In this document: positions 38,431-51,600 of the stretch, piece by piece
Position numbering within the stretch: the stretch's first letter is position 1
Layout: every line of letters starts with the position of its first letter
Assembly: GCF_963678635.1 (NCBI RefSeq)
Contig: NC_087065.1
Location: 37,227,888 to 37,291,887, forward strand
Direction of reading: 5' to 3'
Source: Symsagittifera roscoffensis
Taxonomy: Eukaryota > Xenacoelomorpha > Acoela > Convolutidae
DNA length: 64,000 nt
The notes under the pieces: model-generated
The model's database searches: none
What the model was told of the DNA's origin: nothing
Seen by the model: the letters and a program-made list of their open reading frames with translations, nothing else
Translations under genes and position numbers: made by a program

Positions 38431-39097
38431 TTTTGTTTGCAGTTTCCGTTTTCAGATTTGTATATGTGTAGTATAGCGTTTAAAATTATATCTTCTAATT
38501 ACTGGTCACCAGAAAAATCAATCTCAATTACTACATTGATCAACTACCAGTTGAAATACGAAACTTTTGGTTTCAATTCCTGTCAACACAACTTCGATCT
38601 CAAATCCAGTAACATTCGATCTCAACTTCGATCCCAGTTAGTGACCTACCTATTTCAAGTACTGACTTACTTCGATCTGAACTTCGATCCCTAGTACTGA
38701 TGAAATCCCAAATACTGACCTCTTTCGGCGATATGCTGTGCGTTATGTTTCCAAACACTCTCAAGCCAATGACTACAAATGACTATTCAATTTATTCGGC
38801 GTTAAGCTTCCCTAATTAAGCAATCCCTATTACTTGCCTAAATTGGCGATATGCTACAGTGTACTTTTCATAAACTCTCAACCCAATGACTCCAAATATT
38901 AAACTTAATCAATGTTGTGTTTCCAAAATAGTAAAAGGTGACGTCCATCGATTTAGTTCACAACTGTTTTGAGATTTGATCGTGGATTCCGCTGACAATT
39001 GTTAAGTCCTTGCCTTTGAATTCTGCATTGCTATAGATAAGAATTCCAGCTCCAGCTTTTAATTGTTCATATGCAAATTCAGTATTAAACAAAATTC

Positions 39098-39385
39098 TGA
39101 ATCCACTTACAGTTTGCGGAATTCGCTTACATTAGCGGAATCCGCTTACAAATTTTACGGATTCCACTTACTTTTGCAGATTCCACTTACTTTTTGTGGA
39201 GTCTTTTTACAGTTGCGGAATCCAGAACAACAGTTGCGCTATATTCGCTTGTTGCGGAATCCGCAGCACAACAAATGTGCCGACAAAATTTACGTTACAG
39301 GTATTTGATCAAGGAATCCACGGAAGTTTTGTTACTGGAATCAACTAACATTTTAGAGCATGTTCAAAGTTTGTTTGTGGAATCC
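39098..39385. repeat. Second cluster of GCGGAATCCGC palindromes
   Basis: Six to eight more diverged copies of the 38156 motif lie here (for example GCGGAATTCGC, GCGGAATCCGC, GTGGAATCC). Single copies lie near 40893. The 39357-39445 end of this cluster is repeated at 40972-41060 (ATACAGACACAAAATTGTG...GTGCACAGTTTGG). Confidence 0.75.
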
Positions 39386-39730
39386 AGGAACATACAGACA
39401 CAAAATTGTGCGCCTATTCAGTGCACAGTTTGGCCTCGTAAGGATGAAAAAATTCTTTTACTTGTTTGTGTTTTATTATTGGATTTGTTTTGATTGGGGT
39501 TTGAAAAGGCAATTTTTTATTTTACTTCTTGCCAACTGCTCACACGTACACCAAAGAAAAACATCAACTATCGCTCAGTAAAACCCAAAGTCAGTTTCCT
39601 TTTTTGTTCTTGTCAACAATTTGTTTTGCCACAATACAGATTTTTTTGTTTTTTAAGATAGGCATTTAAGTTTTAAAACTAGCAAGCATTTAAAAACTCA
39701 TATAAAGTTTATTAAATTCATTATTAAAGG

Positions 39731-40010
39731 AATATTTAAGAATTTTACACTAGCGTCTAAATTTTACAAAATAACACATTAAGGTGAGCGCACAAAGGAA
39801 AATATTTAGCGCCTCGTATCCTATTAATCAGACCAAGTGAACTGCCTGTTTTCAACTTGAAACGCATCAATAGCTGCTTACACTTGTTATAAGAACGCAA
39901 AAAATCGCGCGTTAATTATCTCAAAATTGTCAAATTAAAAACTTTCCACCCTTAAGCAAAATAATCCTAATTATTAGTTCTTTAAATATGAGTTCCGATT
40001 AACAATTTGT
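39731..40010 (+). mobile_element. Diverged R1-related element
   Basis: About 270 bp, the same sequence that sits inside each unit of the 43771-47859 array. It keeps the R1 words GCGCGTTAATTATC and AAAATTGTCAAATTAAAAA. Confidence 0.55.
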
Positions 40011-40080
40011 ACCAGATGAAAAAATATCAAAATTGCAAGTTAAAAAGTCAACGTTGATTAAAATAAAGTGGCCAAGCATG

Positions 40081-40695
40081 CAGTGCTGATTTGAATTATC
40101 CAGACAAAATAAACTAACTTTGAAACTAAAACGCGTTATTCTCAATTGAGACAAAAAGTAACGTGAATAAATTTTTTTAAGAATTTTATCAAAATTATTA
40201 TGAGGCAAAATATTTTGCGCTATTCGAAACCGAACAAAAATTCAAACAAAAAAACGCTAAAATTACAAAACCAGTCGATGCACATGTTAAAAAAAGTGAG
40301 CTTTTTTACAGCCTAACAAGGTTTTATCTGAAGTGATATTCTGTGGCAGACAAACGAAAATATGATCAATTATACAGATTTTTGGAGACTATGTCTATGT
40401 CGTTCTAGAGCCTTGTGGGTCTGTGAAAGTGCCTCATATTCATCTAACTTGCTTATCGATTGAAATTTTTGTTTTTGGCGTATTTTTTATTTAGCAAAAG
40501 AAGCCAATTAACCCATTTTTGTGCTAAATATTCATCTTCAAATTTGCGAATCAGATTGTATTAAAATAAATTTTGTGAAATTCTAAACATTTTACGGTTT
40601 GTATCATTTTATGTGTAATGCCAATCCAATTGAAAAAATTTGCTCAAAATTTTTCAATTTTATTGTTTTTGCCCAAATAATTTAAATCAGCGCTG
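40081..40695. mobile_element. Tc1/mariner-like MITE, older copy
   Basis: It starts CAGTGCTGATT and ends AATCAGCGCTG followed by TA. Its body shares ACGCGTT...TCTCAATTGAGACAAAA with the intact copy at 42740. It is non-coding. Confidence 0.6.
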
Positions 40696-41369
40696 TAAAT
40701 TTTTCGTTTTCTTCAGAAGTCGTAGGGATTTTCCTCCGCTATCATCCTGACTGTTTTTATTGCTTAATTCGGCCTTCCTTTTTGATGTTGTGAACCGAGA
40801 CAAAAATGAAACATAAAAGAATGTTAAGGTCGCACAAAAAGTTACGACTAGCACCGTCTCTAATAAAAACAAACACTGCGAGGCCAAATTGTAAGAGGAT
40901 TCCGCAACAAGGAAACTCCGGTGTTTTCTTTTGCTTGTTTTTTTTATTTTGATTGTCCCGTTGAAGTTTTAGCATGTTTGAAGTCTTGTCTCTGGAATCC
41001 AGGAGCATACAGACACAAAATTGTGAGCATATCCAGTGCACAGTTTGGGCCCGTAATGAATTTTCACAGAAGGTTTCATAACATCGTAAAATAATCTGTA
41101 TGAATCGGTATGTGCTCCTAAACTAATTTTAGAAGTGAAAATTGCTTCCAATTTCCTGAAAAAAAATCTGAGACATTTTTGCCCGAATGAAAAGAAAATT
41201 TGAAAGTTTTGTTTCGATCGAAAAAGTTTCGCTGAAATTTTAGTTGCATCAAACGTCACACAAGCTTAACAGACGCTATTTGTGGTGCCAGATTTTGCAA
41301 AAATAGAGATGCTGGAATACAAAGCTTCTTTTCATTGGGAATTGGTGTGTAACTTTATGGAGACCTCAA

Positions 41370-42190
41370 ATTGAAGTGAGTCTGGGTACAATTTTTGTTT
41401 CCACTACACATAATTGATACTCTAGAATTGATTTTTCTCCCAAAATTTTTTTAAAAAAAGTCGAAATCGGTTGTAATAAAAATATATTTTTGAGAAAATT
41501 GGGAGCTGCGATGCCCGGACCAAATGAGTAATATCTCACTTAAATTAATCTAGCGCGAAAATTTTTCATTCGGTTAGAAGACACTTGTTTCAGACAGGGA
41601 GAGTTTATTCACTTGGTCAATAAAGGGGAGAGAGATTGTTCACTTGACCCGATCCCCTTATTTTTGATCTGTAATTTTTAAAAATAATAATAATTTTTAA
41701 TACTTTCCTGTAGTATGGAAAAAATTTATAAATTGAATAATTTAAAAATCACAAAATATGAGTTTCATCATACTCGCAACGAGACCTCAGGTCAAAGTGA
41801 GTCCGGGTACAACTTTTGTGTCCACTGCACATAATTGATCCTCTAGAATTGATGCTTCTCATAAAAATTTAAAAAGTTGAATTCGGCTGTAGAAAAAATA
41901 GATTTTTGAGAAAATTGGGAGCTGCACTGCCCGGACCAAAAGAGCAATATCTCACTTAAACTAGTCTTGGGGGAGATTTTTCAATTGCTTAAAAGACATA
42001 TATTTCAGGCAGAGAGAGGTTGTTCACATGGTCTATAAAGGGGAGAGAGATTGTTCACATGACCCGATACCCTTATTTTTGATGTTTTTTTGAACTATAA
42101 TAAAAAACATCAATACTCCCCTACAGTATAGAAAAAATGTATAAGTAATTTGAAAATCACAAAATATGAGTTTCATACCGTTTTTTCCAT
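41370..42190. repeat. ~416-bp tandem duplication
   Basis: 41370-41787 and 41788-42190 align throughout, with anchors such as GGGAGCTGC at 41501 and 41917, giving a period of 416. The copies have diverged by many substitutions, so this duplication is old. It lies just downstream of the CHP gene. Confidence 0.85.
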
Positions 42191-42480
42191 CTGGCGCAAA
42201 CTTCTGTTTTATTTTGCATTCAAACAATCTGCAGTAAAAATAGACTGGAGCAAAATAAAAAGTCTCTGATTACTGGGGGAGATCTTGTAATGATAAAAAA
42301 CAGATGGTGTCACTCGGTAGCTCCCGACGACAGTCCATATGTATATACCCTTGATTATAAGTCCATGAGCTTCAAACTACCTCAATGTTTTCGTGCATCA
42401 TGGTTTCATCAAACATCTTATTGGCTTTCTGGATCAGTGCGAAAAGACTATGATTATTAAATCGAATTAACTCGTACTTT

Positions 42481-42486
42481 TTTATT
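42481..42486 (-). promoter_or_regulatory. AATAAA poly(A) signal of the CHP gene
   Basis: AATAAA on the minus strand, 59 nt downstream of the CHP stop codon: a normal position for a polyadenylation signal. Confidence 0.55.
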
Positions 42487-42544
42487 AAAATAATTAATAA
42501 ATAAGGGCGACAATATTTTCATCGATGTTGTTCAGGTTTTGCAA

Positions 42545-42646
42545 TCAGTCAAGGAACTTGATGCTCAGCTTCTGTTCTACGTCCACTCGCTCCATGATTT
42601 TCACATACTCCTCAAAACTCAACTCCCCATCTGCGTTCTCATCCAC
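42545..42646 (-). CDS. CHP1: Terminal exon of the CHP gene
   Basis: 34 codons including stop, entered after a TTTTGCAG acceptor in phase 0. It encodes EF-hand 4 and the conserved CHP tail. It is isolated from exon 4 by an 8,683-bp intron, so a gene finder could easily miss it. Confidence 0.92.
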   Translation of the reverse strand: MDENADGELSFEEYVKIMERVDVEQKLSIKFLD

Positions 42647-45600
42647 CTGCAAAACAAACGAATATAAAAATTTGATTGAATGCAGGTTATTTATATTTCA
42701 ATTTTTTAACCTAACAAATTACATAGCAAATGCTACCTACAGTGCTGATTTAAATGAACCGGACGCAAAGAACAAACAGGACTCAATGAACAACGAATGA
42801 AAATTCAAACGCGTTTTTCTCAAATTGATTTATGATGAGACAAAAGTGAACTGAACAAAAATTGCTGAGATTTTCACCAGAATCAATAAACATTTTTAAT
42901 TAGCAACAAAAAAATTTCTTTATTAGCAACAAAAAAAATCTCAAAAATGGGTCATTTTAGCTTTTGTTAGGTAATCAAAAATTACGCGGAAAGTACTGAG
43001 TTAATTAATGAAAAGTTATGTCAAAAGAAGCCTCTTACACAGCTCGTTAAAGCTCTAGATGAGTAAAATTTCCAAAATCTGTAATGAGAGAATACATTTT
43101 TGGTTGATAGCCAAAAAAGGTCTCTTTTACTGTATAAAAATCAAAATCTATGCTTAAAACAAATTCCAAACAACGTGGGCAAATTTTTGGAGCTTTTACT
43201 ATTCTAAAACTTTGCTGGGCTGTGTAAAAGATTTGTTTTGATATATTCTTTTCAGCAATTAATCTAGCAGTTTCTCTTTGATTACATAAAAAACCTTATA
43301 TGACCCATTTTTGAGATTAACTTTTGATTGCAAATTTCGAAGAATAAGCGTTTTATTAATTCTGGTGAAAAACTTCATTTTTTGTCTAATATTAACTCAG
43401 TTTGAGAAAAAAAAACATTTGAAGTTTCAATTTTTGTTCATTTTATGGATAATCGGATAATTTTAATCAGCACTGTAGAAACTGATTTAAACTAAGTTTT
43501 CGATTAAGAAAAAGGAGCGAAGCAACAGAGGAAAGTGACCGCTCGACTAGCATAAAGCTCAACTATCATAATTTGATAACTTTATATCTCAGAAACACAA
43601 AACAACAAAAATTCTCTAAGTAAATTTTGCATTTCTGAGAAATAGAAATGTGAAATTAAGCAAACAACAAGCAAATGAACTTTTGAAACCAAGTTAACAT
43701 CCTCTCACCTCCCCTCTGAATCTGTTTAGGGGGAGAACGTCAACTTGAATAACTTTGGCTCTGAATTCAAATTGATAGCCAATCAGAATAGAGCATTTCA
43801 CCACGCAGCACTCAGCAAATTCAATTTAAATTGAACACTGGGGTGGAGGATCGGATCTCTTGAACTATCCCACCGTAGTACCTAGTAACGGACCCTCAAA
43901 TGAAATCATTCCTAGTAAAAGATATCTGAGGATATTAATTTGGTCTTTTGTGCGTGGGAGGGGGAGAAGAGAAGGGGTGTACTATAGTACTATAGGGTTA
44001 TAACTTGATCCAAATTTTGTATCGCATAAAATTTGATCAGTCACACTTCGACCCAGTAAAGAATTAGAGGGGGAGGGGAGCGGACACCTGCCCATATGAT
44101 CTCCCATGGGATTTGACCCCATAGCCGCACAGAGGGTCACCCTTGGTACTATTCTGCGACCTCTATTTGCAAAGGGGGATAGCTATCAAGGTCCAATAGG
44201 TGATAGTTAACAAGATCCTAATGATTTTATTTTCATTCAATATTTCAGGTTTGTGTTTAGTTTTTTAAGAAGTCAATACCATTTTCATTTTCAAAAACTT
44301 TATGCTAGACGAGCTTTATGCTGCCCAGAGAAAGCAAAACAAAACTTGGAAAAAGCAGAAACAAATTTCGCTCTTCTTTTCTGATTCATCCTTTCTTTTC
44401 TTTGACCCGAGAGTTGCAAAATTAGAAACATGACGAGTTTTTTTCTATTGAATTCAGGATAAAAAAAATTTGAAACTGCCAAAGTTACTGACAAGTTAAA
44501 TTGGAGAATTTCAAAAACTAGAGTAGTAACGCTTGCAAATTTCATAAAAACTTATAAGGTTTCTTTTGAAATTTGGGGTCTCTTTAACTATATCCCCCTT
44601 GAGTCTTGCTAAATTTTTTATTTAAGAATTTTACACTAGCGCTTAAATTTTACAAAATAACACATTAAGGTGAGCTACGAAGGAAAATATTAAGCGTCTC
44701 GTATCCTATTAATAAGACCAAGTGAACTGCCTCTTTTGAACTTGAAACGCATCAATAGCTGCTTACACTTGTTATAAGAACGCAAAAAATCGCGCGTTAA
44801 TTATCCCAAAATTGTCAAATTAAAAATTTTCAAACATAAGCAAAATAATCTTAAATATTAGTTCTTTAAATATGAGTTCCCGTTTCTGACAAGTTAAATT
44901 GGAGAATTTCAAAAACTCGAGTAGTAACGCTTGCAAAATTTATAAAAAATTTATAAGGTTTCTTTTGAAATTTGGGGTCTCTTTAACTATATCCCCCTTG
45001 AGTCTTGCTACTTATTCCGCCCCAATATCATCATCATTACAACATCTCGAGTTATAATTATTATGCTTCAACTTGATTGGCTAGATTAGCTAATTATGCT
45101 TATAAATCAACCGAATAGGCTTAAAATAAAGAAATTGATAGCCAATCAGAATAGAGCATTTCACCACGCAGCACTCAGCAAATTCAATTTAAATTGAACA
45201 CTGGGGTGGAGGATCGGATCTCTTGAACTATCCCACCGTAGTACCTAGTAACGGACCCTCAAATGAAATCATTCCTAGTAAAAGAGATCTGAGGATATTA
45301 ATTTGGTCTTTTGTGCGTGGGAGGGGGAGAAGAGAAGGGGTGTACTATAGTAGTATAGGGTTATAACTTGATCCAAATTTTGTATCGCATAAAATTTGAT
45401 CAGTCACACTTCGACCCAGTAAAGAATTAGAGGGGGAGGGGAGCGGACACCTGCCCATATGATCTCCCATGGGATTTGACCCCATAGCCGCACAGAGGGT
45501 CACCCTTGGTACTATTCTGCGACCTCTATTTGCAAAGGGGGATAGGTATCAAGGTCCAATAGGTGATAGTTAACAAGATCCTAATGATTTTATTTTCATT

Positions 45601-48600
45601 CAATATTTCAGGTTTGTGTTTAGTTTTTTAAGAAGTCAATACCATTTTCATTTTCAAAAACTTTATGCTAGACGAGCTTTATGCTGCCCAGAGAAAGCAA
45701 AACAAAACTTGGAAAAAGCAGAAACAAATTTCGCTCTTCCTTTCTGATTCATCCTTTCTTTTCTTTGACCCGAGAGTTGCAAAATTAGAAACATGACGAG
45801 TTTTTTTCTATTGAATTCAGGATAAAAAAAATTTGAAACTGCCAAAGTTACTGACAAGTTAAATTGGAGAATTTCAAAAACTAGAGTAGTAACGCTTGCA
45901 AATTTCATAAAAACTTAAAAGGTTTCTTTTGAAATTTGGGGTCTCTTTAACTATATCCCCCTTGAGTCTTGCTAAATTTTTTATTTAAGAATTTTACACT
46001 AGCGCTTAAATTTTACAAAATAACACATTAAGGTGAGCTACGAAGGAAAATATTAAGCGTCTCGTATCCTATTAATAAGACCAAGTGAACTGCCTCTTTT
46101 GAACTTGAAACGCATCAATAGCTGCTTACACTTGTTATAAGAACGCAAAAAATCGCGCGTTAATTATCCCAAAATTGTCAAATTAAAAATTTTCAAACAT
46201 AAGCAAAATAATCTTAAATATTAGTTCTTTAAATATGAGTTCCCGTTTCTGACAAGTTAAATTGGAGAATTTCAAAAACTCGAGTAGTAACGCTTGCAAA
46301 ATTTATAAAAAATTTATAAGGTTTCTTTTGAAATTTGGGGTCTCTTTAACTATATCCCCCTTGAGTCTTGCTACTTATTCCGCCCCAATATCATCATCAT
46401 TACAACATCTCGAGTTATAATTATTATGCTTCAACTTGATTGGCTAGATTAGCTAATTATGCTTATAAATCAACCGAATAGGCTTAAAATAAAGAAATTG
46501 ATAGCCAATCAGAATAGAGCATTTCACCACGCAGCACTCAGCAAATTCAATTTAAATTGAACACTGGGGTGGAGGATCGGATCTCTTGAACTATCCCACC
46601 GTAGTACCTAGTAACGGACCCTCAAATGAAATCATTCCTAGTAAAAGAGATCTGAGGATATTAATTTGGTCTTTTGTGCGTGGGAGGGGGAGAAGAGAAG
46701 GGGTGTACTATAGTACTATAGGGTTATAACTTGATCCAAATTTTGTATCGCATAAAATTTGATCAGTCACACTTCGACCCAGTAAAGAATTAGAGGGGGA
46801 GGGGAGCGGACACCTGCCCATATGATCTCCCATGGGATTTGACCCCATAGCCGCACAGAGGGTCACCCTTGGTACTATTCTGCGACCTCTATTTGCAAAG
46901 GGGGATAGGTATCAAGGTCCAATAGGTGATAGTTAACAAGATCCTAATGATTTTATTTTCATTCAATATTTCAGGTTTGTGTTTAGTTTTTTAAGAAGTC
47001 AATACCATTTTCATTTTCAAAAACTTTATGCTAGACGAGCTTTATGCTGCCCAGAGAAAGCAAAACAAAACTTGGAAAAAGCAGAAACAAATTTAGCTCT
47101 TCCTTTCTGATTCATCCTTTCTTTTCTTTGCCCCGAGAGTTGCAAAATTAGAAACATGAGTTTTTTTCTATTGAATTCAGGATAAAAAAATTTGAAACTG
47201 CCAAAGTTACTGACAAGTTAAATTGGAGAATTTCAAAAACTAGAGTAGTAACGCTTGCAAAATTCATAAAAACTTATAAGGTTTTTTTGAAATTTGAGGT
47301 CTCTTTAACTATATCCCCCTTGAATCTTGCTAAATTTTTTATTTAAGAATTTTACACTAGCGCTTAACTTTTACAAAATAACACATTAAGGTGAGCTACG
47401 AAGGAAAATATTAAGCGTCTCGTATCCTATTAATACGACCGAGTGAACTGCCTCTTTTGAACTTGAAACGCATCAATAGCTGCTTACACTTGTTATAAGA
47501 ACGCAAAAAATTGCGCGTTAATTATCCCAAAATTGTCAAATTAAAAATTTTCAAACATAAGCAAAATAATCTTAAATATTAGTTCTTTAAATATGAGTTC
47601 CCGTTTCTGACAAGTTAAATTGGAGAATTTCAAAAACTCGAGTAGTAACGCTTGCAAGATTTATAAAAAAATTTATAAGGTTTCTTTTGAAATTTGGGGT
47701 CTCTTTAACTATATCCCCCTTGAGTCTTGCTACTTATTCCGCCCCAATATCATCATCATTACAACATCTCGAGTTATAATTATTATGCTTCAACTTGATT
47801 GGCTAGATTAGCTAATTATGCTTATAAATCAACCGAACAGGCTTAAAATAAAGAATTGTTGGTAAACTGCTCAAAATTATTTCGAATTTGCTTGAGAGTT
47901 TTACCGAGACTAGAAAAAAAGCTCCAGGGAAAAAATGACCTCCTTCGTATCTGCTCAAAGTTCGACCTTGTTAGAAGTCGGCTTAAGAATAAAGTTATCG
48001 CATTTGTATTATCCAAACAACCAAACCTATCAGCATGTTGTTCGCAAGATTTATACATTGATGATTACAAAATCTCAAAAAAAAATTGGGCGAAATAAGT
48101 AAAGTCCCCCTCTTTTGCAAAGGGGAAGATTCGTTACTAGATATAAACATCTGACATGCTTAGCCGTTGACTTACTTCTTTATAGGATTCGTAACTAGGC
48201 ACCCGAAGGGGGGTATAGCTGAAGAGATCCGAAATTTGTTGAGCGACTACTGAAATGATCTAGCTCTTCTACCGTCCCCAAACGTGAAAAAAAAAATTAT
48301 CATCAATTTTATGAGGTAGTGCGCGAGAATAAAACAACAACACGTCAATTAGACCGGATGCGCCAAAGTTAAGATATATATATTTATATAGGAAATCGCA
48401 GCAGCGGGGAAATGATGTAGAAAAGCCACCCACCTAGTAAGAGAAATTTAAGCCGATAAGACATCAAGCAGAAAAATTAAAGGCGAAAAAAGTTTTTTAA
48501 AAAATATCAAGCTCTTGGAATTAAATTACCAGTTATTAAATATAAACACCAACCAAATATTTAAATGCGTTTCGCTCGCAATTGTTTTGTTACATTAAAA

Positions 48601-51600
48601 AAGTAAACTGATACTTCTTCAATCTATAAAATTTAGCGAAAATTTTCAGGGCCATTATTTAGATTGGGTTAAAGTTGTTACAGTTCTGCAACTGAAATAA
48701 CTTTGACCCAGAAAAAAGTATGCAATTGCAATCGAAGTATCAGTTTATCTACTGAATTGTTTTTGGCAGAGAGATTAGATGTTGACTTTGTAGTAGTTAG
48801 ACCAAAGTTGAAAGATGCCCCAGTGAAAAGAGCCCGGCCTGAGGGCACGAAGTGCCCGAGGACGGCTCTTTTGCCAGAGGCCATCTTCAACTAAGTTCTA
48901 ACTGTTGAAGAGTATGTTTTTGCTCTTTGTGAGGTAAAGATACCAGAAAATTGTGAAAGAGCTCGGAAAATTGTGAAAGAGCCCGGAAAAGTGCGCAGAA
49001 CTATGCAAATAATTTCTTTTTTCATTCATGCGTTCTAATATTTCATTTTTCATTCATGCCTTGTCGTGAAAGAACATGTGTGAAAGAGCAAAAACATACT
49101 CTTCAACATCAATTAGATAAATGAAGCACTGAATTACCCAAGACTGTTTGTATATCAGGGCAAAGCCCGGAATGTTCCGGCTGGCCCTTAATCCATATCG
49201 AACAGTTTTTGAAAAAATAAAACTGAAAAACTATAATATTTGGAGATTATCAAAGATCAAGTGTAAAAAATTGAGTTGTACGAAATTAAAACGACCAATT
49301 ATCTAGCCGCAATTAAGTTTGGAGCAATTTTGTTTTGCGGGATAAATCGCCACGCGGTAGCGTTCTGAAGTTTCAGTAGATTTTTCAGCCATTTGCGTAT
49401 CTTGGCTTTGAATACTTCGGCTATCTCCTTGAAATTCCAAACTTTTTTGTTTGCAGCTTCGTTCCTGAGTGAAGTTTTGATCTTATTATTTTTAATTAAA
49501 AAACAAGACAAATTGTATATCAGGGCAAAATTCCGAAGCCCCTTAATCTATATCGAATAGATATACGAGAACAGAAAAAACTGAAAAATCAAAAACTTTT
49601 GACAATATTGAAGATCAAGTGTGAAAATTTGAGTCGTAGAATACGATCAATTAGCTTGCCTCAGTTCATTTTGGAACAATTTTCTTGAGCGGGATAATTC
49701 GCCAAGCATAAAAAATTTGCGTTACGTTTTCAGCAGTATGAATAAAACCTTCAAAATATTCACAAATTAGTCCATAGCATGGCCAAATTGGATTCAAACT
49801 GCCAGAAGTTTGAAAAAAAAAATCTGAGGCAAAATATTTTTTACTGTTTATTTTAAAGAGTTTAAGTATTCATTGGGGTGTAAACATTTTTTGTTACAAA
49901 GTAATTTTATGATCGCCGATAATTGACCAAATACAAAAACAAGACTGCTCGTATCAGGGCAAGCCCTTGAGTGTTCTGATTGCCCATTCATTCGTCCAGA
50001 ATAATTTTTGACAAATGAAAGATTGTCAAACTATGAACTTTAAGCTGATAATGTCAAACTGTGTAAACTTGGGTCGTTTATGGAATTAATTAGACCAAAT
50101 AGCTTGTCGCGTATTGAAACAAAATATCAAAGTATTATTGCAACTGCCAAGCCGGACTTAAGTCTAGTGCAAGCATACTCGCAAAAGAAACCAAAGACTT
50201 CCGGATCGATGCCACAACGCATTGAGCTTTTCTTAAATCGGTTCGAATAAAAAAACTATAAAAAACCTAACTTACATGTTCCTTACCTTCTTCGGAAGTC
50301 GGAACAAAGGCCCCAAGCATAAATATTCTGTTTTTTTTTTTGGAAAATTGGAACGATAAATGCTGAACTTCAAATTAGAATGCACAATTCATGCACAAAA
50401 TCATGTTTGACCATGTATCCTTTAATTGTAACTATCTTTGCCCCTATAACCGGCACATGTATTCCTCGGTAGTTTTTTCTACATCACTTTAAATAATAAC
50501 AAAAAATAAATCACATTGGTCAAATATCATGGTTGAGCGTTGCACATTAAGCAACTTTTTCACCGTGCTGGAAAAACGCCAGACTATTTGACAAAACGCT
50601 GTTTACTTACAATGGTTGCGTTTTTTTTACAAGCAATCTTCAATAATAAGTGTAATCTTAAGCTAAATTATAACATGGGCTCTACCCACCCTTTACCCCT
50701 AGCTCGCATGAGCATCAACTTTGCGGTGTAATAAGTAATTTTACAAGTTCAAGTATGATAACAAAATATTTGTATCAGAACTCATTTAGCCCCCCTGCCA
50801 ATACTCAAAATAATCAGACCATCTTAACAAACATTTTTGCAAAGATTTATATGTGGGGGAAAATTGCCATTATCGCTTGAATTAAGGCCCAGTAAGCTTC
50901 AAAAAGAACGTAGATTTAGGACTTTCAAAACACTGTACCAAGTATTCCAAACAGAAACGCTCTTCCATATATACAGAACTTTGCAAATTGAGTCAACTGT
51001 TTCAAAAGTTCATAGGTTCACTTAAATAGGTATGCACTTTTGGATGAAAATGGAAAAATTGATTTTAAACTACTCAATTTTGGCGTTGACTGTGGAGAGA
51101 TAGTGTAGAGAATATTGCAACCTCTTTAAGTCAGTTCGTGTACAATATATGAGTCGATTGACCACGGACAGCATTCGAATAGCATACCAATAAGTAGCAT
51201 CAGATTCAGTTGAGTCAACAAAAATTGGCTCAAAAAATGATTTTCAAAGTACTTGTAGCTCAGTGGTTGGTAAGTTAGTGCTTTCACCTGTGGGTGACTG
51301 AATAAATCATGAATGGTTCTACTCTTGACCTCCAAAATAGCTCTCTGGGCGATGCATGTGAGCTGCTCATCAGGCACTTCGTTTCCCACCATCATCAGCA
51401 GCACTCCCAGGATCTCCTCTTTAGTGATAGACCCGTCCCCATTCAAGTCATACATGCGGAACGCAAACGCCAGTTTGTTTCTGCCACACGCCACAAAATA
51501 CAATAAAACGAGCGCTGTTGAAGAAAAAAGCTTTTACGGCCAAAAAGACATGTTTATAAAACTTGCTAGTCCATTTTTGAGGCATAGTCATCAATATGCT

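Noticed and set aside
44300-45908. Repeated 81-codon minus-strand frames at 44300 and 45663.
   Set aside because: Identity simply reflects the 1,363-bp tandem units, and the third copy does not keep the full frame.
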